A stretch of 64,000 nt of DNA from Endomychus coccineus. Its lineage: Eukaryota > Arthropoda > Insecta > Coleoptera > Endomychidae. Below, one piece after another: positions 36,660-47,966 of the stretch (positions are counted from its first letter, which is position 1; each line of letters begins with the position of its first letter). Below the pieces are notes generated by a model, which did not search any database, had not been told where the DNA came from, and saw only the letters and a list, made by a program, of their open reading frames with translations. The DNA lies in the NCBI GenBank assembly GCA_958510875.1, contig OY294068.1, positions 82,827,978 to 82,891,977 on the forward strand, written 5' to 3'. The position numbers and the translations under genes were made by a program.

Positions 36660-36780
36660 AAGCACCTCATTGGTTATTTTTGAAAATACTTGGCGTCCTT
36701 TTTGAAGGCCTATAAAAGGCATCTGAAGACAAGCCAAGTTAGTTAGCCATCAACATCTGAAGAGTCAAGGTCAAGTCTCC
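36660..36780 (+). promoter_or_regulatory. Possible Pol II core promoter (TATA box), perhaps of an LTR
   Basis: TATAAAA at 36711-36717, framed by ggcc and ggcatc, is preceded by an inverted CCAAT (cattgg, 36669-36674). An agttagccatcaac stretch about 28 bases downstream could hold the start site. AATAAA signals follow at about 36861 and 37007, but no ORF does. The arrangement resembles an insect LTR, yet I found neither a second copy nor clear TG...CA borders. Confidence 0.3.
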
Positions 36781-38539
36781 ATAACCTTAGTTTATTGGAT
36801 AAACATCGAAGAACCCATGTGTTCCAGTAGCTTCGTAAGGTTGAAAGTAACCGAAGCAAATAAATAATTTCTACAAGTCAAGTAGTGTTCCAAGTCTCCG
36901 AACAAAGTTCAAAGGTTACAATAAACTACAATTCATAAGTAACATCGAACGATAGCCAGCCTTCGATAAAGTTCCAATCCATCATTGAAGAGTTTTATAT
37001 CTTTAATAAAAGAATAAAACTTAATTAACAATTATCAACAGTTCCTGATTCCTAAAGAAGTAACCATAGTTTACCTGTGTTTATTGTGAATAGCAGAGAA
37101 TTTATGTACCTACGGTTGAAGTGAATTATCAAATTAAATAAGAAGATCAAGCCCACTGAACATTGCCTACATTTTAAAACATATTCTTGGATATAAACTA
37201 AACGTAAGTTTATTTATTATTTCTCCATTGTATTATTATCTGTCTGTAAATCTGAAAGAAAGATTGTAGATTATAACTTTGTAAACAAATATTAATAGTG
37301 AATAATTTTGAGGTTAGATCGTAGATCTATATATGAACATAAATTAAAAATTGATACCAGAGATAAATTAGAGTCATAGAAATTTAAATATAAAAGTTTT
37401 TAACATTCAAAGAACATTGTGTTTAATTCCATAGATATAAAATAAAAAGGTAAAAGTTCATTATTCAAATCAAACAAACATTAATAAAATTCAAAATACA
37501 ATAAGAAAGCTAGCCGGTAGAATTAATAATAATTCACAATTAAATAATAAACTCATAAGAGTATAGTTAATAGTATATATGAAGAAACCATTTTGCCCCA
37601 TCCTCGTATGGAGGAATGGTGATAATAAATAACGTTCATGATCTGAATATTTTTTAGGTTAAAACGTACCACGAAAGGAATGATCTTGCCAACTTGATCT
37701 CTGGGGACGGATTTTTTTTTCGACTGAAACTGAAATTGTGCATTATGGATAAATGTATACAAAGTAACCGTCATAACTATAGAATAAATCCAATCATGTG
37801 ATTTGACTTTGTTTCCTGCAAGAATGTACATTAAATAATTATGTTCCTTGTCAATTTTCGTGAAATTCTGAACTTATTATTATCTCTTATATCACCATCA
37901 ATAGTTTCTATTCTTTGAAAACAGGTGATACATCAAAAGAAAGTGGTATTCCCTAATTTCATCATTACGTAAGATGATCTATCCGGTTTGGTCATTACAA
38001 AAAGAAAGTGAAAGTATTGCAGCTGTGATTAATATATATGAGATAAACCCCAGTTTAAGGCGAAGAGTTATTAGGTACTAAATTTAATGATTCAACAAAT
38101 AATATAGTCAGAAGAGTTTGAATAGAATAATTATTCAAAGTTGTATAAATTAATGTGAGATACCTTTCCCTTTCTTTATTAAAATATATTTTATGATATA
38201 CAGTCTCCAAATAGATAATTTGAGCATTCATGGAGATTAGTAGGTGCTACCATATAATTCAGATACATAAATCTATGAGATGAATATGGTTAGTTAGTTA
38301 GAAAGAATGATGAACCCAACAGGCAAGTAAGATGATCTAATGATTAATTTACAGTGCATTAAATTGTACTGTAATATTCTAGTATAATGAACTGAATTTA
38401 TCTTGATCAAAGCATAAAAAATAATAGTACATTAAGCTGATCTCATACAAAACAAAAAACAAAGTAAAACACAACTCTTGAGAAATTAACCGATCTGAAA
38501 ATCACTGACATCTATCACCCTCCATTAGTTAGCACATAT
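36781..38539. other. Unassigned AT-rich intronic DNA
   Basis: No domain was recognised. The sequence reads like transcribed untranslated or LTR-type sequence with several AATAAA hexamers. Confidence 0.35.
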
Positions 38540-38660
38540 TTTGATTTCGGACACTTTTGTTACTTAAATGTATGATTGTTATCACATTTTCATTATATAT
38601 TATAACACTAGCTATTGTCTAAGGATTTCGCCCGCGAAAACAGCTAACACCCATAGGAAC
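38540..38660 (+). repeat. Short 'CGGACACTT' repeat with a CTAGCT...CGCCCGCG motif
   Basis: tttcggacacttttgttac and aaatgtatgattgttatcac match the 39030 copy and the start of copies A and B. It runs into actagctattgtctaagg and ttcgcccgcg, a motif widely seen in insect dispersed repeats (recollection). Confidence 0.4.
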
Positions 38661-38999
38661 AGTTATAGCAAAGGACCAGAAACAGTTAAGTTATACCTAC
38701 TCATTTCATAACTTCGAAAGTTAATTTGTATTGACAACGTATATGTATATCACCTCTATGTTTTATACTATGTATTATTATAATATTTAGCTGTCAGCTG
38801 AAGTGTCAAAATCATCGCAAACAAAAAGAGAGGCAGGTGCTGTATCTTTTTATTCTATGTAAGAATATGTTATGTATAACCTTGTTTTTGTGATACCACA
38901 GATTAGTTAATTCGATGTAACCTCATTGTAATGTAACTATGGTATTCGAATTTTAGGATTATCTCTAAACGAAAAACACAAAAATGTATCTCCACTTCC

Positions 39000-39310
39000 T
39001 TGACGTCGTTTTTCAAATTTTGAAATATTAATATCCGACACTTGTGTAGTTTTAATGTATGATTTTGTTATATGTATATTTATAATCAGAAAACACTGTG
39101 GTCAAAATTATGCAGGAAGTATTGTAGACTTCATTTGAAAAACGGGATATATGTATGTCAGAAGTACCATTTGCAAGGAAGCTACCTCGCCCCAAAATAA
39201 TACAGTTCTTATTTTCATGACCTCAAAAGTACGACCAATAAAAACTTCGCAGTCGTCTTCACAGTGGATTCGTACATATGTACGCATGCACACATGGAGG
39301 CATCTCAAAA
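39000..39310 (+). repeat. Dispersed repeat family 'CGGACA', copy D
   Basis: The start (atatccgacacttgtgtag) resembles 38540 and 6333. The distal part (acgaccaata, gcagtcgtcttcacagtg, tacatatgtacgcatgcac) aligns with 4330-4400. Confidence 0.45.
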
Positions 39311-40054
39311 ACAGTCTTGAGCTATTCAGGAAAACTCAAAACGGATATTACCGAGAAAAATTCAATTTTTTTAGGTGGGACCAATACTTCATAGATACAA
39401 CGTATAGTGAGGGGTGTTAAAATGAACATACTACTTCTAAAAAAACTATTAATAACGGAATAATGCATAAGCTCCATACCAATGATTTTTTTGATAATTT
39501 AATAATATTACGCCCTCAGCCAATTTGTATGCATCGATTTACCGCAAGTTCAGGCACTGCCTAGAAAATCCATATGATTTCTGCAAAAGACAGTTGAAAT
39601 TATCATAACTTTTGTGAGGTTTCACTAGATTCTATATACCTAGTATTCTACTCATGGGATGAATCACAATCGACAAGAGGTGCTACTGAAAGTAGAGTCT
39701 GCTATATATGTCTTGTGACCGCCTTCCTCGGGAAAAGATAAGTTTTCTTGTTACACGGAAAAGTAGACCGGGGTCACCACCGGGATGAGTGGTCCAGGGT
39801 CGTATATTTCCCGTTGAATGAAATCTGACAGATATGATCGATTCCTCATCAGTAAAACACAGATGTTTATTTATATGTAGTTTATTAAATGAAATGATTG
39901 ATTGTAGAAAATATATGTACAAAAGCTAGTTTGTAACAATTTAAACAATTGGAAGTTCTAGAATCTGATTCAAATCAGAATTTCTATTAGCGTGATACAG
40001 TTGTTTACTTCGACCAGATGATCTTCGAGGGAAAAAAACGGAGACGCCAAGTAA
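39311..40054. other. Unassigned; possible interior of the LTR-like element
   Basis: If 40055-40824 is a minus-strand 5' LTR, this is its truncated interior. A primer-site-like TGGCGTCTCC reads on the minus strand at about 40049-40040. No coding sequence is visible. Confidence 0.3.
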
Positions 40055-40824
40055 TGTACGTTTGGAACGTTGACCCGCAATAAGAAACCAGCCGAAATAA
40101 GTTAATGGTTCTTTAGTATCTGTCGCGCTGTCGACACAGGTGGTAGGTTGATTTCGAATCGTGGTAATTTACGAGTTCGCTAATAATATTCGAGTTCTTC
40201 ACGGATTGGGTCAATTCCTCAACACAAATAATAAATTATTCGGTTTTTGGTTAATGAGATACTGTGGGCAAACGGTCGGTTTTTGCCCAACACAAATAAT
40301 AAATTATTCGGTTTTCGGGATTTGTATTTAGTCGTAGGGATGTCAGGTCTTTTCGTCAACACAAATAATAAATTATTCGGTTTTTGACAGTCAGTTGAAA
40401 CTGGAGTTAGTTGTAGAATATTTACCTTCGAACTTGGTCAAAGTGTATGAGTGGATCCTACGGAGCGCGGACGGAGTTTATAATGAAAAATAAAAATAAG
40501 AATTAATTTGAACGGTCGGTTATAATATATCGGAATCGTAGCGGCTTAGCGGTCGGACGGCTGATTCTTCAATCCCTTTTGTGTGAAATCCGTTCTCCTT
40601 TTATACTGGTTTTGTGCCAAAAGAAATAAAACGTCAGAAGTGGCTTGAGATTCTGGCAGTCAGTGGTGATTTGAATAAGAATTTCCTTATCTCCTATTAG
40701 CTTCAACTTTTTCTACAAAGGATGTACAAAACTTTGATGCGATAGAATCTCAGCCTCGTCGGTGTTATTTCTTTTTAACCAGAGGAATACAGTAATTTAT
40801 AAGTAACGAGGGCACTTCGTTACA
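40055..40824 (-). repeat. LTR-like unit, 770 bp
   Basis: On the minus strand it starts TGTAACGAAGTGCCCTC and ends CGTACA, hence TG...CA. A TATAAAAGGAG core-promoter sequence lies about 220 bases in (40605-40595). A TGGCGTCTCC primer-site-like sequence follows four bases beyond the end. Three copies of an internal motif (see 40219-40386) lie in its downstream part. There is no matching second LTR and no TSD, so it is either a truncated element or a mis-delimited repeat. Confidence 0.4.
40219..40386 (+). repeat. Three-fold AATAAT-AA-ATTATT motif
   Basis: The motif caacacaaataataaattat followed by tcggtttt occurs at about 40220, 40288 and 40358, spaced 68-70 bases apart with unrelated sequence between. 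Its core is an inverted repeat (aataat/attatt). It may be an enhancer-like or secondary-structure element of the LTR-like unit. Confidence 0.7.
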
Positions 40825-41169
40825 GTATATTTGAAGAAATTGACACTAGATGCTGATACGTACCAGTTTATGGTGCGTTCAGACTTGAACATATCAGCCC
40901 AAAAAAACAAAACTTATTGATCGCGCAGGAATAAGCAGAATATTCCGAACAAATGCTCGTTGCTTTCAGCACATTCGCACAATTATTAAAGCTATGTTCA
41001 CATTATCGCGAGCTCGAGCGAATCAATTCATTCGCTCATCCTCGCGGAATGTTCGTTCGAACTATTTTCGTTTACTTTGTTCAAAACATTCTCGTTCGCT
41101 AGTAATCCGTGTATTCCGAGAACTTGTCGGACGAAGAAGACATAACTTATTGTGCTAGTTTTATAATAC

Positions 41170-41690
41170 TCCATGAAATTAATAATAATAAGAAAAAATG
41201 AAATCGTAGACTATGGTGAATGTTACAGTTTCTCAACAGCAGGAAAACATAGTGGCACCAGTATACTCCGTGATTTGGAAGTCCAGGAAAATTCTGGTCA
41301 CTTCAAGAACTTCTGCAGAATGAGTTCTGCAGATTTAAATTCTTTTCAAGTAAAATTGAACCGAAGATTTCACGTGTGATATATGCATGTACATCATAAT
41401 GTAAGCATCCTAGGGTATGGTAACCTTTAAGATATGTTACTTCTTATGCTGTATTTGTTTTTATACATGATGTAAGGAGGAAATATAGAATTCAGTTCAA
41501 ATCCGGCATTCGTATATATTATTTAAGCACCCAAGAACCACGAAACGATACCTCTGATCTTTCTACTGGTGATTCATATGCGAGTTTAATGAATTTAGTC
41601 AAGGTATTAAAATCTTCAATTATCCCAAATTATTCCAGAAGTATGCCCCACAAGTATTGATGTACTTCAGGATTACGTGAAGGTGAGTAC
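41170..41690 (+). pseudogene. Harbinger transposase, N-terminal part
   Basis: The first block reads KHSGTSILRDLEVQENSGHF and KNFCRMSSADLNSF (about 41245-41345), the conserved N-terminal region of animal Harbinger transposases (F..F.RMS...F). After a degenerate stretch come STGDSYASLMNLVKV (about 41556-41603) and, in another frame, QIIPEVCPTSIDVLQDYVK (about 41627-41683). These match the family LATG.SY.SL...F..S...IS.IIPEVC block. At least two frameshifts are visible. The catalytic half is displaced to 43960-44385 by PLE insertions. Confidence 0.75.
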
Positions 41691-41821
41691 TCACTTACAA
41701 TGGATTAAATTGGCAAGTATAGATATTGAAGAACTGATAAGGTAATCTTTATTGAAGTAAAAGTTGGTGATAAACTATAAAAAAGTTCACACTGTGGATA
41801 CACTAACTATAACACTAAAAA

Positions 41822-42480
41822 TGAAATATAATCACCTTTATACACTAAAAATATTGTGAAAGTATTGAGGACATTTCGGCTACCAAGTAGCCATCATCAG
41901 AGTAATCTAAATTGGGAGCCAAAACGTGCCTATTTAAATACTGTTTGAGGAGAATAATGCGAACAATGGTTTACCCTCACCTGGATATAGATTGGAAATT
42001 AATAAACTGCTATCTCGTTTATATATTTCCATCCTTTTTGAATTACCTGGATATTTGTCCATACTGTGTTTTAAAAGCTATAAACTTTTTTGAGAAATGT
42101 GTGACCTGTATTTAAGATATGTTCGTCTAACGCTGACTTTCCACCATTATTTTTCTGTGCAAAATGTTATTCATATCGAGTTAAAACGTTCCTTCTAGTT
42201 TGACCAACATAGCATTTTGAACAGGACTCATAATCATAATTTTGTAAATCCCGGATTTGTCGAAGTTGGACAAATCAAAGGTGTTGCCAAAGGGTTTTTC
42301 ATCTTGTTCTCACATCTATAAACGGGTTGTGTTCAAATTTAGAAAACAAATTAAGGAATTTATTAATTACTGAAGTATGATAAGTGTAACTTTTGAATTT
42401 TATTGAACTATTTAAAGGTGGCTCTAATTTGGTTAGTTGGTTGCGTTTCAATTTCCTCTTTTATTTATAAATTATCTCTT
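41822..42480 (-). pseudogene. PLE copy, left arm of an inverted pair (minus strand)
   Basis: The minus-strand reading matches the PLE at 10855-11530: the FSKF/YRCKNK-like region near 42340-42300, a degenerate FDKSG...SCSKCYVGQTRR stretch near 42270-42190, the tail (ggatggaaatatataaacg on the minus strand), and the hammerhead-bearing terminus at 41900-41822. It meets a plus-strand copy of the same family head to head near 42480. Confidence 0.7.
41866..41905 (-). ncRNA. Best-preserved hammerhead-like motif
   Basis: On the minus strand CTGATGA (41900-41894) is followed by T, then GGCTAC-TTG-GTAGCC (a perfect 6-bp stem II with a 3-base loop), then GAAA (41877-41874). This is the exact conserved core of a hammerhead ribozyme. 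Downstream, tgtcctcaatactttc could form a short stem III and supply a cleavage triplet. Stem I pairing is weak by eye. It sits at a PLE terminus, where such ribozymes are known. Confidence 0.7.
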
Positions 42481-43075
42481 TGAACCAGCAAATTTATAAC
42501 AAAGAAGTTTAGAAACTTTAGCAATAAGCGTTGGACAATGGTTACGACGAATATTTAATCAATAATTAAATGTCTAAGCAAAAAAGGAATAAGCAACCAA
42601 AAGGTGCGCTTATCATCCTTCAGCAATAAAAAAATTCCATAATTTGTTTTAAAATCTGCAAAACAACCTATTTATAGATGTAAGAACAAGATAAAAAACT
42701 GTTTAGGCAACTCTTTTGATAAAGTTCCCGACTTCGACAAATCCGGGATTTACAAAATCGACTGTGGGTAGTATTCAAAATACTATGCGGGTCAAACTAG
42801 AAAGGAAAATAATTGTAAAAAATCAGCGTTAGCTAAACATATTGTTCAAGTATTAACATTTCTCCTGAAAGTTTATCACTTTTAAAACATATTGCTGACA
42901 AATATCTAGATAGAAGGGATGGAAATGTATAAGCGAAAAAGCGATTTATTAAATTCCGATTTATCTCCAGCTTAGGGTTACCCCTTTTTTTTAAAGCAAG
43001 GTACTTGATAGCCGAAAGGTCCTCAGTACTTCAACATTATTTTTAGTGGATAAGGGTGATTATTTCTTATTTATA
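42481..43075 (+). pseudogene. PLE copy, right arm of the inverted pair (plus strand)
   Basis: It begins with the NKEV/ALDN region (about 42490-42540), continues through the YRCKN-like block (about 42670-42700), a KVPDFDKSGIYKIDCG stretch (about 42720-42768) and GQTRKE (about 42790). It ends with the tail and a degraded hammerhead terminus (gatagccgaaaggtcctcag near 43006-43025, CTGATGA lost). The same family lies at 10555-11540. It is more decayed than the left arm around the hammerhead. Confidence 0.7.
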
Positions 43076-43199
43076 GTGTAAAAGTTGGTATTAACGGTAA
43101 ATTTACAAGATGTCATGTTTTATTCGGACATTAAAATTAAAAACGGAATATCTTAAATCATCTTGAATAGTAGACTTCCGCGGAAAGCTAATCTTGAAC

Positions 43200-43560
43200 A
43201 TTCTTGGCTTCCGGATGGCCATTCCCACACCACCCTGGCCAAAAGCAATCTGTCATAAACTCCTTGGTCTACAGAGCTTTCAACGTATCCCAATCCCAAT
43301 CCTTGAAATCAGAATTGAAACATCTTTCATGTGTCTTATTATCAAATAATTTCTCCCACTATAACATTCAGAAAGCCAAAAAGAAATACACTTCACCTCA
43401 GATTCCAAATCAACCTGAGCCACAAACCCCCCCCGCCTGATGTATTCACTGCCTATCTTCCATATATTGAGAATATAACAAACCGAATTCCCAAAATTCT
43501 CGAAAAGCCAAGAATTTTCAATCCTAAATCATTCCCATTCAAATCTTCTTCGTATGGTTA
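43200..43560 (+). pseudogene. Second PLE family: RT-to-endonuclease linker
   Basis: An open stretch reads HHPGQKQSVINSLVYRAFNV followed by SQSQSLKSELKHLSCVL. A frame change near 43430 leads to AYLPYIENITNRIPKILEK and PRIFNPKSFP. This matches the region after the RT core of Penelope-like proteins (H....K...I..LV.RA...S...L..EL.H....L..N.F, then PY...ITD.I.R.LKK..I). It differs from the PLE family just to its left, so a separate insertion is likely. The GIY-YIG domain does not follow. Confidence 0.65.
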
Positions 43561-43959
43561 TGAATGTGGTTTTGATGGCGAAGGTGTATCTGTATGTGAT
43601 GAATCACTGACGACAGTGGATGAATGCAGTGTGTACGAATATGGTGATACTGGTAGAAACTATATATTCTTCATAAGTGGCATCATCACTTTTCCATTTT
43701 CTTCAAAGCCATTGTTTCCTGAGATTCTTGTAAACTTCTTTCACTCTATTTATATTTGAATCTCTTTTTTTTTGTTTATAAGCTGTTGACGTTTAAGAGT
43801 TGTCTTGGATGCAGCCAAAACTGCTGGTTCTTCGCTGTCAACATCTACATTTTTGTGGTCTGCAATTTCTCCCAAAAAATACAGAATTCGGAGTTTTTCA
43901 TCAAATTAGATATTTCGAAAGAACAGTAATTTTGCCTAATATTGATGGAATTGATTTGA

Positions 43960-44385
43960 TACTTTTTCAGACACATGAAACACGACAAGAATTTACTTCA
44001 GTTGCTGAGTTATATCTACAACTTTGGGACTTCCCAAACTGCAATGGCTCCATAGATGGCAAACATTGCGTTTTGCGAACACGACCTAATACTGGAATAA
44101 ATTATTTCATGTTTCAGTATTGTGCTATTGGGAGTAGTGCACTTTCAGGGAGAACACAAGAAGTCCCGTATATTTTTATTGTGGAAGATGCTTTTCCGTT
44201 GCTAGAACATATACTGAAAACTTATTCTGCTTCAATGATGATCAATCAATGAAAAACGAATTTATAATTGTAGAATATCTAGACCAAGTAGGGTAGTTCA
44301 AAACGCCTTTGGCCTCATGTTTGCAATATTTAGGGCTTTGAGAAAATCCATGCTACTACAAGCGGAGAAAGCGACTTTGACTTTT
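43960..44385 (+). pseudogene. Harbinger transposase, DDE nuclease part
   Basis: It reads LWDFPNCNGSIDGKHCVLR (about 44023-44079), the family W.FP.C.GA.DGKH block with the first catalytic Asp. It continues with a degraded NY..Y.....SIGSSAL stretch and VPYIFIVEDAFPLLEHILK (about 44164-44220; the D.AFPL block, with the second Asp region altered). In a second frame a SRPSRVVQNAFGLMFAIFRA block (about 44279-44338) and LRKSMLLQAEKA carry the family E/NAFG motif. Catalytic residues are partly lost. It probably continues the N-terminal part at 41170-41690. Confidence 0.75.
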
Positions 44386-45216
44386 TTTAAGTGATGCTGC
44401 ACCATATATGATCAAAGCTGGACAAAATTTGAAAATATTTTTTCCGAATTTAATACATGTTACTTGTTTAGCACACGCTTCAAATAAAGTAGCAAGAGTT
44501 GTAGGGACAGAATTTCCAATGGTCAATAGTCTTGTATCAAATATAAAAAAAATATTTTTGAAAGCCCCTCTGCGAGTACAGGTGTATAAAGATCGCTTAC
44601 CTAATGTGCCTTTACCAGGAATTTCATAACCGATAATTTTGAGGGAATTAGAGACATCATTTGTAGTTTCGATGTAGATAGCTCACAGATGCTATAAAAA
44701 AATGTGTGAAGGTTTTCAAAAATCCGTTATTAAAAAGTCATTTGGCACATATCCAAGTCAATTTTGTAAATATTGCTGAATCAATTACGAAATTTGAAAA
44801 GCGAAACGTTTCGTTGGACCAAAGCATTGAAATAATCAATTCAATAAATAAAAAAGTTAAACACCTTGGGTAAAACCAACAAACTGTATCAAAGATTCTG
44901 CACGGTGTTAAAGAAAAATGAGGGCTATCAAAAAATAATTCAAATAAATAATATTATTAAAATGGGAAATTATGAAGATAATTTTATTTTACTGATATAA
45001 CCCTCAATTATACAATATTTTAAGTTTGCTCCCTTAACTTCATGTGAAGAAGAGATAAGTTTTTCCGCGTACAAACAATTATTATCAGATAGACGGCACA
45101 GTTTTTCTCTAGAAAATTTAGAAAAATATTTAAAAATATATAGTCTTAACTGTAATAATATTAATGATGAATTAAGGAATATAATGATGATTGATGATAA
45201 TATTGATAATGAATAA
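44386..45216 (+). pseudogene. CGGBP1-like hAT transposase, C-terminal half
   Basis: It opens with DAAPYMIKAGQNLKIFFPNL and HVTCLAHASNKVARVV, followed by an FLKAPLRVQVYKDRLPNVPL block (about 44392-44625). After a broken middle (LAHIQVNFVNIAESITKFEK and SIEIINSINKKVK, about 44735-44865) it closes with KFAPLTSCEEEISFSAYKQL, LSDRRHSFSLENLEKYL and an acidic end DNIDNE before a stop at 45215. The last part is the hAT dimerisation region of the CGGBP1-like transposases. Its N-terminal zinc finger is absent; it abuts the Harbinger relic directly, so it is 5'-truncated. Confidence 0.75.
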
Positions 45217-45384
45217 ATAAAATAAATCTACATAGTATAAGTTACAATATGTTAAGTAGTAATAGAAAATAAGCAATAATAAGTAATGAGTAGGTACCTC
45301 TCTTAATAGTAATTTTAATGAATATTTCTTGTGACTAGCATATAAACAATAAAATACTTTCAATACAAAGATTACTGCGTTTTT

Positions 45385-45496
45385 TATAAATGCATAATTA
45401 AATGCATAAAAGCATATTTTAGTGCATATTTCAACTGGTTTTTGTGCATATTTGCATATTTTAGTGTTTTTTAAGTGGATATTTCCCGAGCTCTAG
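45385..45496 (+). mobile_element. Probable 3' end of the CGGBP1-like hAT
   Basis: The repeated tgcata-type motif (five gcatatt/gcataa words between 45389 and 45460) and a terminal cccgagctctag are typical of hAT sub-terminal binding repeats and a CTAGAGCTCGGG-like TIR. The matching left TIR was not found. Confidence 0.45.
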
Positions 45497-45884
45497 CTAG
45501 TAACGTTTATGTACATAATTATTTGAGAAGAAGTAGGAATTCAAGGATCAATTACATCCCGTTGGTTCTTTCGATGGAGAAGAGAATGGTCACATTATCA
45601 TTAATGGAAACGAAAAATCCCGCGAAAGAGTTCCGTCAATTGCGAGAATATTAGAAAAGAATATTCGGAATATTTTATATCTACAGGGCAAAATAATCAT
45701 TGACATTGTTCTACTTTGAACATCCATATGCCCGTTCTAAAGTGTAATTGAACAATAAATATGTATTTGAAAAATATTTTTCATCTACTTTCTTGTTTGG
45801 TGTTCTGTATGCAACCTGGTTTGAATTTATCCAATAAAAATAACGTATTTTGGAATGCAGACCAATTAGAATGGTAAATTTAAC

Positions 45885-46140
45885 TTGTCCCTGACCAAGT
45901 CTTCTTATTTCCTTCTTTCTGGCGCTTCTGACGCAAGCAAAGAATAAATTTTCTTTTTGATTTCTGCTACCTCCCCTTGTAATTATTCTTCAGCTATTTT
46001 AACCCAAGTATCACTATTCTTATTTACCAGCTTATAGGATTTTGCTGTCGGGTCCCACAAACATTCCTTTGCCCTGTATGCCTCTATTAACTTAAGCGAA
46101 TTCTCATGTATCCATTCCATATTAAAAAGCTTATTTTAAG
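45885..46140 (-). pseudogene. MADF-domain protein relic (minus strand)
   Basis: The minus-strand frame reads MEWIHENSLKLIEAYRAKEC followed by LWDPTAKSYKLVNKNSDTW and VKIAEE. After a stop it continues GEVAEIKKKIYSLLASEAPE. This is a near-complete MADF (Myb/SANT-like) DNA-binding domain (LI..Y....CLWD......Y....KK..AW..IA..L......V..K...L....). A MADF or Myb protein encoded opposite the transposase is the usual second gene of Harbinger elements, and this piece lies within the TIR bounds at 40871-48483. One in-frame stop breaks it. Confidence 0.65.
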
Positions 46141-46689
46141 TGTCCATACCATGCTTAAAAGCTCATTAAAAATAATACGTGCAGTAACAATTTTACTGTA
46201 CGTGCATTTGTGCAATGCACTTCCTCAAAAATTATGTTAACTATATCGATAATAACCTAATAATCGAAACTAATAGCAATACTTAATTTATTATGCTAAA
46301 ACTTAAAATATAAATTTATTGGTATTGAATCTGCAACCTGTATTCCTGCAACCCAAAATACATAGGTAACGAAATAATAACGCTGGCACAACTCTAACTA
46401 GGTCAATTTTCGAATAGCACCCAGGATTAATCCAGTTCCTCATGCATTAGAAAGAGACCACTCGGACACAGGAAGCAGGAGATACGTGTACGTACGTTAT
46501 GTGATTCGCGTGGATTGCACTAATGCACTGACTTAGTTTGTATAACTTGACAGTCTGTTGTCAACGCTAACACGTTGTTTATATTCGGCAAGAATAAAGC
46601 TATCGCAATGGAGGTATAATTGGTAGAATATATTAGAGAAAACACAAAACATTTATAAACTCGTTTAGAAATGTTTAAAACCGAAAAGT

Positions 46690-47020
46690 GAATTAAAGGT
46701 TATATACAGCGTGGAAGATTTATGTGAAGCAGAAAGTTGCTTAGTAATTTTGCAATTATTCATAGATCGAAACATCGCGGGCGGTTCCAGTGAACCTGTT
46801 TTATTATTAAAATTAATTTGTACCATACCGATGACAAGTCTTGAAAGTGAACGCTGTTTTTCAACGCTTAAAAAAGTTAAAACCTTTTTGAGAAATACAA
46901 TGGCGCAGCAGACTAAATTCACTTTGCATGATAACTATGGAGAAAACACTAATTGTAGCGATTCCAGATTTTGATAATTGTGTAATTTGCGTTTTGGCGA
47001 ATTCCAAAAATAGACGTAAG
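46690..47020 (+). pseudogene. hAT (ZMYM1-like) C-terminal dimerisation relic
   Basis: The frame reads LLKLICTIPMTSLESERCFS followed by TLKKVKTFLRNTM (about 46806-46904). After a one-base shift it gives ITMEKTLIVAIPDFDN (about 46932-46979). This is the C-terminal hAT dimerisation signature (L....T.PVTS.E.ERSFS.LKR.KT.LR.TM...RL..L). The upstream transposase is absent. It lies inside the Harbinger-like element, so it is probably another nested insertion. Confidence 0.7.
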
Positions 47021-47389
47021 GATTTCTCATACAAATAACCTCAAGTTTGGATATATCAGGATTCTAAGGTAATTTTAGTTTCATCTTAGAAGTTGAAGAT
47101 CTGAGAGCGTGTACCTATAAGGTTTTGATATTTGAATATTAATACCTATTTAAATATTGTTTTAAATAATTTTTGTCGACATTTCTGTCAAACGCATCAA
47201 TGAAAGGAGATATTTGGTCAACGAAACCATTTCTTTAAGCAAATATTTTTGCTCTGCGAATTTCCCATTTATAATTTAAGGGTGCTTAGCCTTGAAAAAT
47301 GCAAGAAATGTTGCATTGATTGTATAAGAATAAAAATTAAAAAACAAATCGTTTTGTTTCGGACATTTGCAACGAACAATAACGAAAAA

Positions 47390-47966
47390 AATAATTGAAG
47401 ATTATAGTTTTTAATTCTCACAATCCTATTTGGAAATATTTACTACATATTTCGAGGCCTGCTTACAGTTGCACCTCATTATCAAATATTACAAGTGGCT
47501 ATTAGAAAAGTTTGTTTCAATCTTGATAATAGATTTATTAATATATCAGTTAATGGGAATTTGGTAATAAAATAGTATAATATATGTTATTTCTTTAATT
47601 AAAATTGTTACAATATATATTTTTTGTTAGAATATTGTAATGTTTTTGAAAATTATTGCACAATATAGTTTTGAGTTATAAATTATAGTACTCAAATTCA
47701 CATTATAAGAAATAATTTCTAATTACAATTAGATCTGTATTTAAATTTATTGTTTTTAGTTTCATTTCATATGTGTTTCTAGTTCGGAATTCAAGACGCT
47801 ACAAATATAAATTATTACAGTATATTCACAGTATTATCAAAACTGAAACATACTTTTCATACAGCCACATATAATACTTGATAAGTGAAAGTTATAGGCC
47901 TCGAAAGATGTAGTAAATATCTGCAACTGGGATTGTGAGAATTGAAAACTATAATCTTCAATTATT
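47390..47966. mobile_element. Foldback MITE with about 110-bp inverted arms
   Basis: The left arm (47390-47502) starts aataattgaagattatag and includes aattctcacaatcc, atatttactacat and tcgaggcct. The right arm (47860-47966) is its inverted copy, including aggcctcgaaagatgtagta and gattgtgagaattgaaaac. The outer 70 bases match closely; inner similarity (ttatcaa, gtggct) is weaker. The loop of about 360 bases is AT-rich and non-coding. No TSD was resolved. Confidence 0.75.

Noticed and set aside
40219..40386. CRISPR-like array of three spaced repeats
   Set aside because: Eukaryotic context, only three units of an AT-rich palindromic motif within an LTR-like unit, spacers near 40 bases and no cas genes.
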